Made by a program: the position numbers and the translations under genes
DNA from: Burkholderiales bacterium
GTDB taxonomy: Bacteria; Pseudomonadota; Gammaproteobacteria; Burkholderiales; Burkholderiaceae_C
Direction of reading: 5' to 3'
Length of the DNA: 58,365 bases
Assembly (NCBI GenBank): GCA_003241965.1
Contig: QBMB01000015.1
Location: 5,098 to 63,462, forward strand
The notes under the pieces: generated by a model
What the model was told of the DNA's origin: nothing
What the model saw: only the letters and a program-made list of their open reading frames with translations
The model's database searches: none
In this document: piece by piece, positions 50,767 to 58,365 of the stretch
Layout: each line of letters begins with the position of its first letter
Numbering within the stretch: the first letter of the stretch is position 1

Positions 50767-51156
50767 ATGTTCAAGACTGAAAAAACCGTTGGAGATGAAC
50801 TCTCCACCCTGGCCCACGACGCAGCGCAAACCGCAGAGCGCGCCGCCCAAACGGCGCGCAACGGCATCGGCCAAGGCTTGCACGAAGCGTCCAACGGACT
50901 GGACCACGCGCGTTCCGAAACCGGCAATGCACTGCGCCAGCTCGCTTCCGAATCGGATGCATTGCTGCACCGTGGGCTGGACAAGGTGCGTGACGCATCC
51001 GGTCAGCTGCGCGAAAAATCGCTGCATGCCAAAGATGCCGCCACCACCTACATCCAGCACGAACCCATGAAGTCCATGCTGATGGCTGCTGCCGTCGGTG
51101 CTGGTCTGATGGCGCTGGTCGCGCTGTTCAGCCGCAACCACCACTCCGGCCGCTGA
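50767..51156 (+). CDS. DUF883 family (ElaB/YqjD-like) tail-anchored protein
   Basis: A 129-residue protein. A long amphipathic helical part (residues 5-95: TLAHDAAQTAERAAQTARNGIG and LRQLASESDALLHRG) precedes a C-terminal membrane anchor (MLMAAAVGAGLMALVALF) and basic tail. YIQHEPMKSMLMAAAVGAGL is the typical DUF883 ending. In E. coli the relatives ElaB and YqjD are stress-induced and bind ribosomes at the membrane. The next gene is a YqjE-like protein, as in the E. coli yqjCDEK cluster. Confidence 0.88.
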   Translation: MFKTEKTVGDELSTLAHDAAQTAERAAQTARNGIGQGLHEASNGLDHARSETGNALRQLASESDALLHRGLDKVRDASGQLREKSLHAKDAATTYIQHEPMKSMLMAAAVGAGLMALVALFSRNHHSGR

Positions 51157-51173
51157 TCGCGCCTGCACGCCCC

Positions 51174-51557
51174 ATGCTTCACCCCGTGTTCCGCCTCGCG
51201 GCGTCACAACCGCAACTGCTGGCAGAACACGCGGCAGGCTATGCCGGTCTGCTGGCCGAAGAATTGGCCAGCAGTGGTGCGCAACTGCAGCGGCGCATCA
51301 CACTGCAGATCGTCGGGCTTTTGGGCCTGATGGTCGCGGCCATCCTGAGCGGGGTGGCTGTTCTGCTGTGGGCGTCGCTGCCTGTCGCGTCGCTTCAACA
51401 ACCCTGGTTGTTGTGGTTCACGCCGCTGGTGCCGGCGCTGCTCGGTGTGCTGGCGCTCTGGATCGCACACAGTGGCAACGGGCAACCGGCCTTCGCCACA
51501 CTGCGCGAGCAGTTCGAACAAGACGCCGCCATGCTTCGCCGGACCACCTCGCCATGA
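51174..51557 (+). CDS. YqjE-like (phage holin superfamily) membrane protein
   Basis: A 127-residue protein with two membrane segments at about residues 45-68 (LQIVGLLGLMVAAILSGVAVLLW) and 78-100 (WLLWFTPLVPALLGVLALWI). An N-terminal amphipathic region with AGLLAEELASSGAQLQRR precedes them. Layout and context after a DUF883 gene match YqjE. The start is 17 bp after the DUF883 stop; the stop overlaps the next start (ATGA). Confidence 0.78.
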   Translation: MLHPVFRLAASQPQLLAEHAAGYAGLLAEELASSGAQLQRRITLQIVGLLGLMVAAILSGVAVLLWASLPVASLQQPWLLWFTPLVPALLGVLALWIAHSGNGQPAFATLREQFEQDAAMLRRTTSP

Positions 51558-51916
51558 ATGCACCCGAATCCGCCCAACAGCGCCTGGCGCGCAGCCGTGC
51601 CCAGATGTTGCTGTGGCTCGATCAGGATCAGTCGCGCCGCGAAGCCTTTGCGCACAGTGGCCTGGGGCAGTTGTCGGCGCTGCCGTGGGTGCAGCGCATC
51701 GGCAACCACCCGCTGGCCAGCCTGGCCTTGGGCGCCCTCACCAGATGGTGGATGAAGCCGCGCGAAGCGCGTTCGTCCACCGCAGGCGTTCTGGCATTGG
51801 GCACGGGCCTGAGCCTCTTGCGCCGCCGCCCGCTGTTGACCGTGGCCACCGTGACCGGGCTCGGGACCCTGGCCTGGTTTCAGCTTCGAAAACGCCCCAC
51901 CCCTCCATTGAAATAA
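51554..51916 (+). CDS. Small membrane-associated protein after YqjE, unknown
   Basis: A 120-residue protein that overlaps the YqjE-like gene by 4 bp. Residues 1-40 are charged (QQRLARSRAQMLLWLDQDQSRREA). A weakly hydrophobic segment lies near 52-66 (HPLASLALGALTRWWM) and another near 95-108 (LLTVATVTGLGTLAWF), followed by a basic tail. In position it corresponds to YqjK, but I see no clear sequence match. It is probably an accessory to the neighbouring membrane proteins. Confidence 0.7.
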   Translation: MNAPESAQQRLARSRAQMLLWLDQDQSRREAFAHSGLGQLSALPWVQRIGNHPLASLALGALTRWWMKPREARSSTAGVLALGTGLSLLRRRPLLTVATVTGLGTLAWFQLRKRPTPPLK

Positions 51917-51925
51917 GGAACTCCC

Positions 51926-52075
51926 ATGCTCTACACCATCGCAGTCGTTTTGCTCGTTCTCTGGCTGCTTGGCCTCGTCACCTCCACCACCCTGGGCGGC
52001 TTCGTCCACGTGCTGCTGGTGATCGCGGTCGTCATGGTGCTGCTGCGCCTGATCAGCGGGCGCAAACCTTTCTGA
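51926..52075 (+). CDS. lmo0937-family small membrane protein
   Basis: A 49-residue peptide with AAGGAA eight bases before the ATG. It has two short hydrophobic segments, IAVVLLVLWLLGLVT and VLLVIAVVMVLLRL, joined by STTLGGFVH and ending in SGRKPF. This is the pattern of the lmo0937 family (DUF5670), found in many bacteria near stress or BON-domain genes. It closes the run of six small envelope genes. Confidence 0.85.
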   Translation: MLYTIAVVLLVLWLLGLVTSTTLGGFVHVLLVIAVVMVLLRLISGRKPF

Positions 52076-52082
52076 CCGTGCC

Positions 52083-52108
52083 CGCGCGGGTGTTCAGCCG
52101 CCCGCGCG
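52083..52108. terminator. Hairpin between lmo0937-like gene and yciH
   Basis: CGCGCGGG (52083-52090) pairs with CCCGCGCG (52101-52108) around a 10-base loop and is followed by TTT on the plus strand. It overlaps the yciH stop codon and may end the plus-strand small-gene operon. Confidence 0.45.
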
Positions 52109-52456
52109 TTTGACTGTGTGGCCCTGCTCTTTGAGTGCGGCCATCACCTTCTCCACGTGATCGCCCTGGATCTCGATCACGCCGTCCTTCACCGTGCCGC
52201 CCGATCCACAGGCTGCCTTGAGTTGCTTGCCCAGTGCGGCGAGTTCCAGCGTACCCAGGACCAGGCCCTTCACCACAGTGACGGCCTTGCCCCCGCGACC
52301 TTTGGTCTCGCGCGACACGCGCACCACGCCGTCCCCCGCCGGCAGGGCCGCAGCCTGGCGGCATGCACACTGCGCCACGGGCTGGCGGCACACCGGGCAC
52401 ATGCGGCCTGCTTCGGTGGAATAGACCAGACCGCCGGTCGAAAGCTTGTTTTTCAT
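52094..52456 (-). CDS. yciH: Translation initiation factor SUI1-like protein YciH
   Basis: A 120-residue protein with an N-terminal Cys-rich stretch (MCPVCRQPVAQCAC, residues 18-31) typical of the bacterial YciH group, and a C-terminal SUI1 domain (RVSRETKGRGGKAVTVVKGL to the end). The family is related to eukaryotic eIF1 and may affect start-site fidelity. The start is ATG at 52456 (MKNKLSTGG). It is divergent from the DEAD-box helicase gene. Confidence 0.92.
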   Translation of the reverse strand: MKNKLSTGGLVYSTEAGRMCPVCRQPVAQCACRQAAALPAGDGVVRVSRETKGRGGKAVTVVKGLVLGTLELAALGKQLKAACGSGGTVKDGVIEIQGDHVEKVMAALKEQGHTVKRAGG

Positions 52457-52542
52457 GGGGCTGGATCGTAGCGCGCGCCACCCGTTTGCACGCCTGCCAC
52501 CGGCAAGCACACCGGTACACTGGGCCGAACCATTCCAACGCC

Positions 52543-53793
52543 ATGCCATTCCACGCCCTGGGCCTCGCGCCCGCCCTCGCTCAAGCCGCAGCCGAACTCG
52601 GCTTCACCACCCCCACACCGATCCAGGAGGCTGCGGTGCCTGCCGTGCTCAGCGGCGGCGACGTGCTCGCCACCGCCCAGACCGGTTCGGGCAAAACCGC
52701 CGCCTATGCGCTGCCGCTGCTGCAACGCCTGATGACAGGCCCCACGCACACACCCCGGCGCGTGCGCGCGCTGGTGCTGGTACCCACCCGTGAGCTGGCA
52801 GCGCAGGTGGGCGAAGTGGTGCGCAGCCTGGCGCAACACCTGCCCACCAAGATCAAGACCGCCGTGGTGTTTGGCGGCGTCTCCATCAACCCGCAGATGC
52901 TGGCCCTGCGCGGCGGTGCCGATGTGGTGGTGGCCACGCCAGGGCGCCTGCTCGATCTGGTCGAACACAATGCCCTGAAGCTCGCCAGCGTGGAGCTGCT
53001 GGTGCTGGACGAAGCCGACCGCCTGCTTGACCTGGGCTTTGCCGAAGAACTGGCCCGCGTGCTGGCGCTGCTGCCCACCGTGCGCCAGAACCTCTTCTTC
53101 TCGGCCACCTTCCCGCCCGAGGTGCAGGAACTGGCCAGCACCTTGTTGAGCGAGCCACAGCGCATCGACGTGCCCAGCGTGGACGTTGAAGAAGCGGTGA
53201 TCCTGCAGCAGGCCTATCTGGTCGACACCACGCGCCGCACCCAACTGCTGCGCCAGCTGATCAAGACGCAGGGCTGGCAACGTGTGCTGGTGTTCGTGGC
53301 CACGCAGTACCTGGCCGAACGCGTGGCCTCCAAGCTGCACCAGGGCGACCTGTTCGCCACCTCTTTCCATGGTGGCCTGAGCCAGGGCGCACGCAAGCAG
53401 GCGCTCGACGAATTCAAGGAAAAGCGCTGGGACGTGGTGGTGACCACCGACCTGGCCGCGCGCGGCATCGACATCAGCCAACTGCCGGTGGTGGTGAACT
53501 ACGACCTGCCCCGCTCCGCCGTGGACTATGTGCACCGCATCGGCCGCACCGGCCGCGCGGGGGCCAGCGGCCTGGCCGTGAGTTTCGTGACGCCCGCCAG
53601 CGTTGCACATTGGCGCCTGATCGAAAAGCGCCAAGGCTTGAGTCTGCCGCTGGAGGTGGTGCCCGGTCTGGAGCCCACCGAAGAAGTGCCGGTGAGCGAA
53701 GCGGGTGGCGGCGTGAAGGGCAAACGCCCGAGCAAGAAGGACAGGTTGCGAGCCGCTGCGCTGAATGCCCAAACCGATTCGCAAGAACCATAA
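52543..53793 (+). CDS. DEAD-box RNA helicase (RhlE-like)
   Basis: A 416-residue ATP-dependent RNA helicase. The Q motif is GFTTPTPIQEAAVP, Walker A AQTGSGKTAAYALPLL, motif Ib VATPGRLLDL, motif II LDEADRLLDLGF, motif III SATFP, and motif VI HRIGRTGRAG. The C-terminal tail is short and basic (KGKRPSKKDRLRAA). This fits the RhlE group, which remodels rRNA and mRNA. The start is ATG at 52543. The Crp/Fnr-type gene begins 67 bp later. Confidence 0.94.
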   Translation: MPFHALGLAPALAQAAAELGFTTPTPIQEAAVPAVLSGGDVLATAQTGSGKTAAYALPLLQRLMTGPTHTPRRVRALVLVPTRELAAQVGEVVRSLAQHLPTKIKTAVVFGGVSINPQMLALRGGADVVVATPGRLLDLVEHNALKLASVELLVLDEADRLLDLGFAEELARVLALLPTVRQNLFFSATFPPEVQELASTLLSEPQRIDVPSVDVEEAVILQQAYLVDTTRRTQLLRQLIKTQGWQRVLVFVATQYLAERVASKLHQGDLFATSFHGGLSQGARKQALDEFKEKRWDVVVTTDLAARGIDISQLPVVVNYDLPRSAVDYVHRIGRTGRAGASGLAVSFVTPASVAHWRLIEKRQGLSLPLEVVPGLEPTEEVPVSEAGGGVKGKRPSKKDRLRAAALNAQTDSQEP

Positions 53794-53860
53794 AAACAAA
53801 TGGACCAGCGCACGACCCCGAAAGGCCTTGGGCGTATGCGCCCACCCTCACAGGAAACAG

Positions 53861-54568
53861 ATGGACCCCAGAGCAAACCTACTGATCGCAGCGCTGCCAG
53901 AGCTCATCTTCCAGCAATGGCGCCCTCACCTTGAGGCGGTCGAGATGCCGCTCGACAGGGTTCTGTACGAGCCGGGATGCGCGGTCAGTCACGTCTACTT
54001 TCCGACCACCAGCATCGTGTCATTGCTCTACGTTCTGGACAACGGCCATTCAACCGAAATCGCGATCGCCGGCAATGAGGGTATTGTGGGAATTTCGTGC
54101 CTCATGGGAGGCGGTTCGACGAACCACCAGGCGGTGGTGCTGAGCGCGGGTCGCGGTTACCGGCTTCGAGCCGATTTCATCGTGGATGCCTTTGAACAAG
54201 GTGGTCCTGTCATGCATCTTTTGCTGCGTTACAACCAGGCGCTCATCACGCAGATGGCACAGAGGGCTGTGTGCAACCGGCACCATACCGTGGACCAGCA
54301 ACTCTGCCGCTGGCTACTGGGATGTCTGGACCGTCTTGAAACCAACGAACTCGTGATGACGCACGAGCGCATCTCCAACATGCTGGGTGTGCGTCGGGAA
54401 GGCGTGACCGAAACGGCGATCGCTTTGCAGCGAGATGGGCTGATCAACTACGCCCGGGGGCACATCTGCGTCGTTGACCGGCCTGCACTCGAAAGACGCA
54501 GCTGTGAGTGCCATGCCGTGGTGAAGAAGGAGTACGGCCGACTTCTTCCGGCCAGGACGGCGACTTGA
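53861..54568 (+). CDS. Crp/Fnr-family transcriptional regulator
   Basis: A 235-residue regulator. The N-terminal cyclic-nucleotide-binding-type barrel runs to about residue 135 (VLYEPGCAVSHVYFPTTSIVSLLYVLDN), without the FNR cysteines of the oxygen-sensing branch. A C-terminal Crp-type helix-turn-helix is at about residues 160-205 (ELVMTHERISNMLGVRREGVTETAIALQRDG). The effector is unknown. The ATG at 53861 with CAGGAAACAG directly before it fixes the start. It is followed 25 bp later by the CheB-CheR fusion. Confidence 0.93.
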   Translation: MDPRANLLIAALPELIFQQWRPHLEAVEMPLDRVLYEPGCAVSHVYFPTTSIVSLLYVLDNGHSTEIAIAGNEGIVGISCLMGGGSTNHQAVVLSAGRGYRLRADFIVDAFEQGGPVMHLLLRYNQALITQMAQRAVCNRHHTVDQQLCRWLLGCLDRLETNELVMTHERISNMLGVRREGVTETAIALQRDGLINYARGHICVVDRPALERRSCECHAVVKKEYGRLLPARTAT

Positions 54569-54593
54569 TCACGGCTGCGCCGCGAAACTTGAT

Positions 54594-57152
54594 ATGAGCC
54601 CACCCTCCAACCAAAGCACCGGTGCCCGCGATTCGAGCGCCATACGTGCCGTGGGATTGGGCGCCTCGGCTGGGGGGCTGGTTGTGCTCGAGCAGTTTCT
54701 GGCTCAAGTGCCTGCATTCAGCGGTCTGGCCTATATCGTTGTCCAGCATCTGGATCCCACACACAAGGCAATGCTTGTTGAACTTCTGCAACGCTCAACG
54801 GCGATGCAGGTGCTCGAAGCGACTGATGCGATGCACCTGGAGCCGGATGTGGTCTATGTCATTCCACCCAACAAAGACTTGACCGTGGCGGGCGGCCTGC
54901 TGCACCTTGCAGCGCCTGCTCAACCGCGCGGCATGAGACTGCCCATCGATATGTTGTTTTCGTCGCTGGCACGCGACCAGGGCGAACAGTCCATCGGGGT
55001 GGTTCTGTCGGGCATGGGGTCGGACGGCACCTTGGGCTTGCAGGCCATCAAGTCGCAAGGAGGCCTGACACTCGCACAGTTGCCCGAGTCGGCACAGTTC
55101 GACTCCATGCCCAAGAGTGCCATTGCAGCAAACTGCGTGGACATCATCGGACTTGCATGGGAACTGCCGCATCACATCATTCGCATCACGGCTGAAAAGT
55201 ACGGTGCTGCCCTGTCGCCGGAGGGCGATGACGACAGCAATGGGCTCGCGCTGATATCGATCCTGCGTTTGCTGCGAGCGCGCAGCAAGCACGACCTGTC
55301 GGACTACAAGCCCAGCACACTGCTCCGACGGATCCAGCGGCGTCTGGGCGTGCACGGCTTGACCACCCAGACCGCGTACGAAAAATTCGTGAGGCAGAAC
55401 CCGCAGGAGCTCGACCTGCTGTTCAAGGAAATGCTCATTGGCGTGACCAGTTTCTTCCGCGACCCCTCGGTCTGGCAGGAACTCAAGGAGGCCGTCATGC
55501 CCACCCTCCTGGCGCGTTGCCCTGACGGAACCCGACTTCGGGCCTGGGTCGTTGGATGCTCCACCGGCGAGGAGGCCTATTCCCTGGCCATGATCTTCAA
55601 GGAAGCGGTTGCCGAACTCTCGGGTACCGAGAGCCTGTCGCTGCAGATCTTCGCCAGCGACCTGAGCGCAGACGCCATCGCCATGGCGCGCCGAGGCCAC
55701 TACCCGCTGAAGATCGCGGGCGATGTGGGGCCAAGCCGTTTGGCACGGTTCTTCACAGCGCAGGGTGGTGGTTTCCTGATCAACAAGGAAATTCGTGAAA
55801 TGGTGCTGTTCGCGCAGCACGACGTGATTCTCGACCCACCCTTCACCAAGCTTGACCTGCTCTCATGTCGCAACTTGATGATCTATTTCAATGCGGCGCT
55901 GCAACGTCGCCTCATGCCACTCTTCAGCTACAGCTTGCGCCCGGGCGGCGTGCTGTTGCTCGGAGGCTCCGAGACCACCGGAAACTCGCAATCCTTGTTC
56001 ACGCCGCTGAGTCTGAAGTCAAGGCTTTACTGGCGCAGCGAGAATGCTGCCAACGCGGGCACGGTGTATTTTCCGATCAGCCCTCGCCGGCCCATGAGCC
56101 GCCTTCCCCAGGAGTTCAAAGTGTCCCCTACGGCCGTGCCCCCCACCAATCTGCAGGCCCACGCTGAGCAGATGCTGCTTCAGGAGTTCTCTCCCGCCGC
56201 TGTGCTGGTCAACGACCAGGGCGACGTCGTGTACATCAACGGCAGCGTCGGCAAATACCTTGAGCCCGCATCCGGCAAGGCCAACTGGAACATCCATGTC
56301 ATGGCCCGGCCCGCCATCAGGACCCAGATTGCCGCGGCCATGCGCCAGGCGCTGCAGGAAAAAGGCGTTGTGGAGGTGCGCGGCCTGCGGGTGGGCGAGA
56401 AGCCCGCGCAAACCTCGCTGAATGTGACGGTCAAGGTCATGCAGGAGCCCAAGTCGCTGGCCGGTCTGGTGATGATCGTCTTCCACGACGTCGTTGCACC
56501 ACCCACGGCCAAGCGCCGGCGCATTGTGTCGCCTGGTGTGGTTGACCCGGAACTGGTCGAAGAACTGCAGCGCTGCAAAGACGAAATTCACGCCTTGCGT
56601 CAAGAGATGGTGGCTTCTGCAGAAGAGTTGCAGGCCGCCAACGAAGAGTTGCAGTCGACCAATGAAGAGCTGCAGTCGGCCAACGAAGAACTGACGACCT
56701 CCAAGGAAGAGTCGCAGTCGATGAACGAGGAGCTTCAGACGCTGAACCAGGAACTGCAAACAAAGCTGGACGACCTCGCACTGGCACAGAGCGACATGCA
56801 GAACTTGCTCAACAGCACCGACATCGCCACGCTGTTCCTGGACAGCGCTTTGAACGTGCGCCGCTACACCGACCAGATCACACGCATCATCCACCTGCGA
56901 GAAGGCGACATCGGCCGCCCGCTGACCGATCTGGCCAGCACGCTGAACTACCCAACGCTCAACGAGGATGCAAGGGGCACCTTGAAGACCCTGACGTTGA
57001 CAGAAAAAGAGATCACGACCACCGATGGACTCTGGTTTCTGGTGCGTATCAAGCCCTACCGAACGCTGGCCAACATGATCCAGGGCGTGGTCATCACGCT
57101 GATCGACATCACCGCCGCCAAAAAGCTCGAATCCCGTCTGCGCAAGGGGTAG
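54594..57152 (+). CDS. CheB-CheR-PAS fusion protein, no kinase domain
   Basis: An 852-residue signalling protein. A CheB methylesterase domain (residues 15-200) has all three catalytic residues: Ser25 in GASAGG, His in VQHLDPTHK and Asp144 in GSDGT. A CheR methyltransferase (about 220-480) has LLRRIQRRLGVHG, the SAM motif VVGCSTGEEAYSLAM and CRNLMIYFN. A PAS-like region follows (about 525-620), then a coiled coil of seven EELQ(A/S)xN-like units (677-725), then a second PAS domain (about 740-845). Such fusions often continue into a histidine kinase; this one stops. It lacks a CheB receiver domain. Confidence 0.93.
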   Translation: MSPPSNQSTGARDSSAIRAVGLGASAGGLVVLEQFLAQVPAFSGLAYIVVQHLDPTHKAMLVELLQRSTAMQVLEATDAMHLEPDVVYVIPPNKDLTVAGGLLHLAAPAQPRGMRLPIDMLFSSLARDQGEQSIGVVLSGMGSDGTLGLQAIKSQGGLTLAQLPESAQFDSMPKSAIAANCVDIIGLAWELPHHIIRITAEKYGAALSPEGDDDSNGLALISILRLLRARSKHDLSDYKPSTLLRRIQRRLGVHGLTTQTAYEKFVRQNPQELDLLFKEMLIGVTSFFRDPSVWQELKEAVMPTLLARCPDGTRLRAWVVGCSTGEEAYSLAMIFKEAVAELSGTESLSLQIFASDLSADAIAMARRGHYPLKIAGDVGPSRLARFFTAQGGGFLINKEIREMVLFAQHDVILDPPFTKLDLLSCRNLMIYFNAALQRRLMPLFSYSLRPGGVLLLGGSETTGNSQSLFTPLSLKSRLYWRSENAANAGTVYFPISPRRPMSRLPQEFKVSPTAVPPTNLQAHAEQMLLQEFSPAAVLVNDQGDVVYINGSVGKYLEPASGKANWNIHVMARPAIRTQIAAAMRQALQEKGVVEVRGLRVGEKPAQTSLNVTVKVMQEPKSLAGLVMIVFHDVVAPPTAKRRRIVSPGVVDPELVEELQRCKDEIHALRQEMVASAEELQAANEELQSTNEELQSANEELTTSKEESQSMNEELQTLNQELQTKLDDLALAQSDMQNLLNSTDIATLFLDSALNVRRYTDQITRIIHLREGDIGRPLTDLASTLNYPTLNEDARGTLKTLTLTEKEITTTDGLWFLVRIKPYRTLANMIQGVVITLIDITAAKKLESRLRKG
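56622..56768 (+). repeat. Seven 21-bp tandem units encoding a heptad coiled coil
   Basis: Seven consecutive 21-bp units encode EELQAAN, EELQSTN, EELQSAN, EELTTSK, EESQSMN, EELQTLN and QELQTKL. The DNA units are close enough (GAAGAGTTGCAG cores) to change copy number by slippage. Confidence 0.85.
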
Positions 57153-57195
57153 AGTGCATTCACCCCCATTGAGAATCCATTTTTCAGGAGCTTCC

Positions 57196-57795
57196 ATGTC
57201 GCACGTCGCTGAAACGTCTTCATACCTGTCGGGCCTGCGTGTGCGCGCGGTGACGCAATTGACCGATGGCATCCGAACCGATCTCAAGCGCGCCAGCACA
57301 TCCGAGGCGATGGCCGTGTTGTTCAAGCTCGCGTCTTCGCCGTCCACGGCGTGTGATGCCCTTGCGCTGTTGCACGAGCTCCAGGTCCACCAGGTTGAAG
57401 TGGAGATGCAGCACGACGAGCTTCGCCAGTCCCGTGTTGAACTTGAGAGTGCCCTGATCCGTCAGACGACTCTTTTCGAGCATGCACCTGCAGGGTACCT
57501 GGTCATCGACGCAGAGACGGTGCTGTGCGAAATCAACCTGGCTGGCGTGCGGCTGCTGGGCACAGCGATCAGTGATTTGTTGGGTCGACCTCTCGCCAGC
57601 TTTCTGTCGGCGGCCAGCGGCGAACAATTGCAAAAGATGCTTGACCGTGCGCGGGATGGCCTTGTGCCCGAGACCTGCGAATTGCAGTTGTTGCCACGCG
57701 CCGGCGCCATCCGCAAGCTGCACGCCACGGCCAGCGGGGAGGCCTCGTCGGGCCGCTTTCTGCTGGTGCTTCTGGCGCTGCCGTCGCCCGGTTAG
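57196..57795 (+). CDS. Single PAS-domain protein
   Basis: A 199-residue soluble protein. An N-terminal helical part has the coiled-coil stretch HELQVHQVEVEMQHDELRQSRVELESAL (residues 62-90). One PAS domain runs from about residue 92 to the end (LFEHAPAGYLVIDAETVLCEINLAGVRLLG, then RPLASFLS). No output domain is present. The coiled-coil type resembles that in the CheB-CheR-PAS protein 43 bp upstream, so the two may associate. CAGGAG lies six bases before the ATG. Confidence 0.88.
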   Translation: MSHVAETSSYLSGLRVRAVTQLTDGIRTDLKRASTSEAMAVLFKLASSPSTACDALALLHELQVHQVEVEMQHDELRQSRVELESALIRQTTLFEHAPAGYLVIDAETVLCEINLAGVRLLGTAISDLLGRPLASFLSAASGEQLQKMLDRARDGLVPETCELQLLPRAGAIRKLHATASGEASSGRFLLVLLALPSPG

Positions 57796-57830
57796 AGCGT
57801 CCTTCATCTCGATGTGAACGAAGGTGCCCT

Positions 57831-58365
57831 TCACCGAGCGGTCGGCACCACGCGCAGCACGCGACCGTTGGGGCTGTCGGTCAGCAGGTAGATGGCACCA
57901 TCCGGCCCGGCGCGCACGTCGCGGATGCGCTCGCCGAGCTCCTGGAACAGGATTTCCTGCGGTCCGGGCGCGCCGCCGGCCATGGGTACGCGGCGCACGC
58001 TGCGTTCCTTCAGCGCCGCCACCAACAGGCTGCCACGCCATGTCGGAAACAGCGCCCCGTCGTACCAGGCCAACCCGGCCGGGGCGATGGACGGAGTCCA
58101 CTCCACCAGCGGTGGCTGTATGCCGGGCAGGTTGCGATACGGCGTGATGCGGGCGTAGGTGTAATCGATACCGCCGGTGGTGAGGGGCCAGCCGTAGTTG
58201 GCCCCGGGCTCGATGCGGTTCAGTTCGTCCCCGCCGCGCGCGCCGTGCTCGTGCGCATAGGGCACACCGTCCACCACCACGAGTCCCTGCGGATTGCGAT
58301 GGCCAAGGGTGTAGATCTCCGGTCGGGCATCCGCACGCGCGAGGAAGGGGTTGTCAACCGGAACG
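57831..58365 (-). CDS. PQQ-dependent sugar dehydrogenase (5' end outside window)
   Basis: The C-terminal 178 residues of a periplasmic six-bladed beta-propeller dehydrogenase of the glucose/sorbosone (YliI) type. Visible motifs are YTLGHRNPQGL near the window edge, HEHGARGGDELNRIEPGANYGWP, PPLVEWTPSIAPAGL and DVRAGPDGAIYLLTDSPNGRVLRV. HGARGGDELN is typical of the soluble PQQ-binding group. The frame is open to the last base, so the start and signal peptide lie outside. It converges with the PAS gene. Confidence 0.92.
   Translation of the reverse strand, partial: VPVDNPFLARADARPEIYTLGHRNPQGLVVVDGVPYAHEHGARGGDELNRIEPGANYGWPLTTGGIDYTYARITPYRNLPGIQPPLVEWTPSIAPAGLAWYDGALFPTWRGSLLVAALKERSVRRVPMAGGAPGPQEILFQELGERIRDVRAGPDGAIYLLTDSPNGRVLRVVPTAR

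Overview
The window is a GC-rich chromosomal segment of a betaproteobacterium, most likely a member of the Comamonadaceae (Burkholderiales) close to Hydrogenophaga or Acidovorax. The call rests on gene order (rpsB-tsf-pyrH-frr-uppS-cdsA-dxr-rseP-bamA-skp-lpxD-fabZ-lpxA-lpxB-rnhB; ispF-ispD back to back with mfd; carA-carB-greA), on PHB-metabolism genes, and on a GC-rich intergenic hairpin of a kind seen between comamonad genes. No phage, insertion sequence, CRISPR array or plasmid feature is visible. This is mostly core genome, with one more accessory stress and signalling region near the right end.

Layout. 1-3.0 kb: the end of a PAS histidine kinase and its FixJ-type regulator, closed by a terminator, then folD. 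3.9-9.8 kb (minus strand): carA, an unrecognised small gene, carB, greA and a DUF4149 membrane protein. greA appears to have its own promoter and a terminator-like hairpin inside its leader. 10-25.2 kb (minus strand): a long translation and envelope run starting at a strong rpsB promoter. It covers ribosomal protein S2, EF-Ts, UMP kinase, ribosome recycling, undecaprenyl-PP and CDP-DAG synthesis, DXP reductoisomerase, the RseP protease, BamA/Skp outer-membrane assembly, lipid A synthesis, RNase HII and an rRNA methyltransferase. 25.5-32.3 kb: a D-amino-acid dehydrogenase-like oxidoreductase, the NAD(P)HX repair enzyme, YggT, a class I amidotransferase-like hydrolase, RNase R and a divergent tRNA-Leu(CAG). 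32.5-39 kb: rimO, phaR, tRNA-Val(GAC), relA, an alpha/beta hydrolase and 3-hydroxybutyrate dehydrogenase, which places PHB control next to ppGpp synthesis. 39-48 kb: a SIMPL-domain protein with a small secreted partner, ompR-envZ, ispF-ispD, mfd and serB.

48-58.4 kb is the most interesting part. A DUF3106 protein with LTPEQR-type repeats, an ECF-like sigma factor and a small membrane protein form an apparent operon. It faces a secreted Arg/Gln-rich protein across two inward-facing copies of the same ECF-promoter-like motif. A run of six small envelope genes follows: a BON lipoprotein, a glycine-zipper lipoprotein, a DUF883 protein, a YqjE-like protein, an unknown membrane protein and a 49-residue lmo0937-like peptide. 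It is preceded by a 16-bp perfect palindrome. Next come yciH, a DEAD-box helicase, a Crp/Fnr regulator, a CheB-CheR-PAS fusion without a kinase domain, a lone PAS protein, and the end of a PQQ-dependent sugar dehydrogenase that runs off the window.

All functions are inferred by reading the protein sequence; no database search was run. Many starts are GTG or TTG (carA, lpxD, rnr, phaR, the 25.5-kb oxidoreductase, the 29-kb hydrolase) and were chosen by ribosome-site spacing and overlap with the preceding gene.
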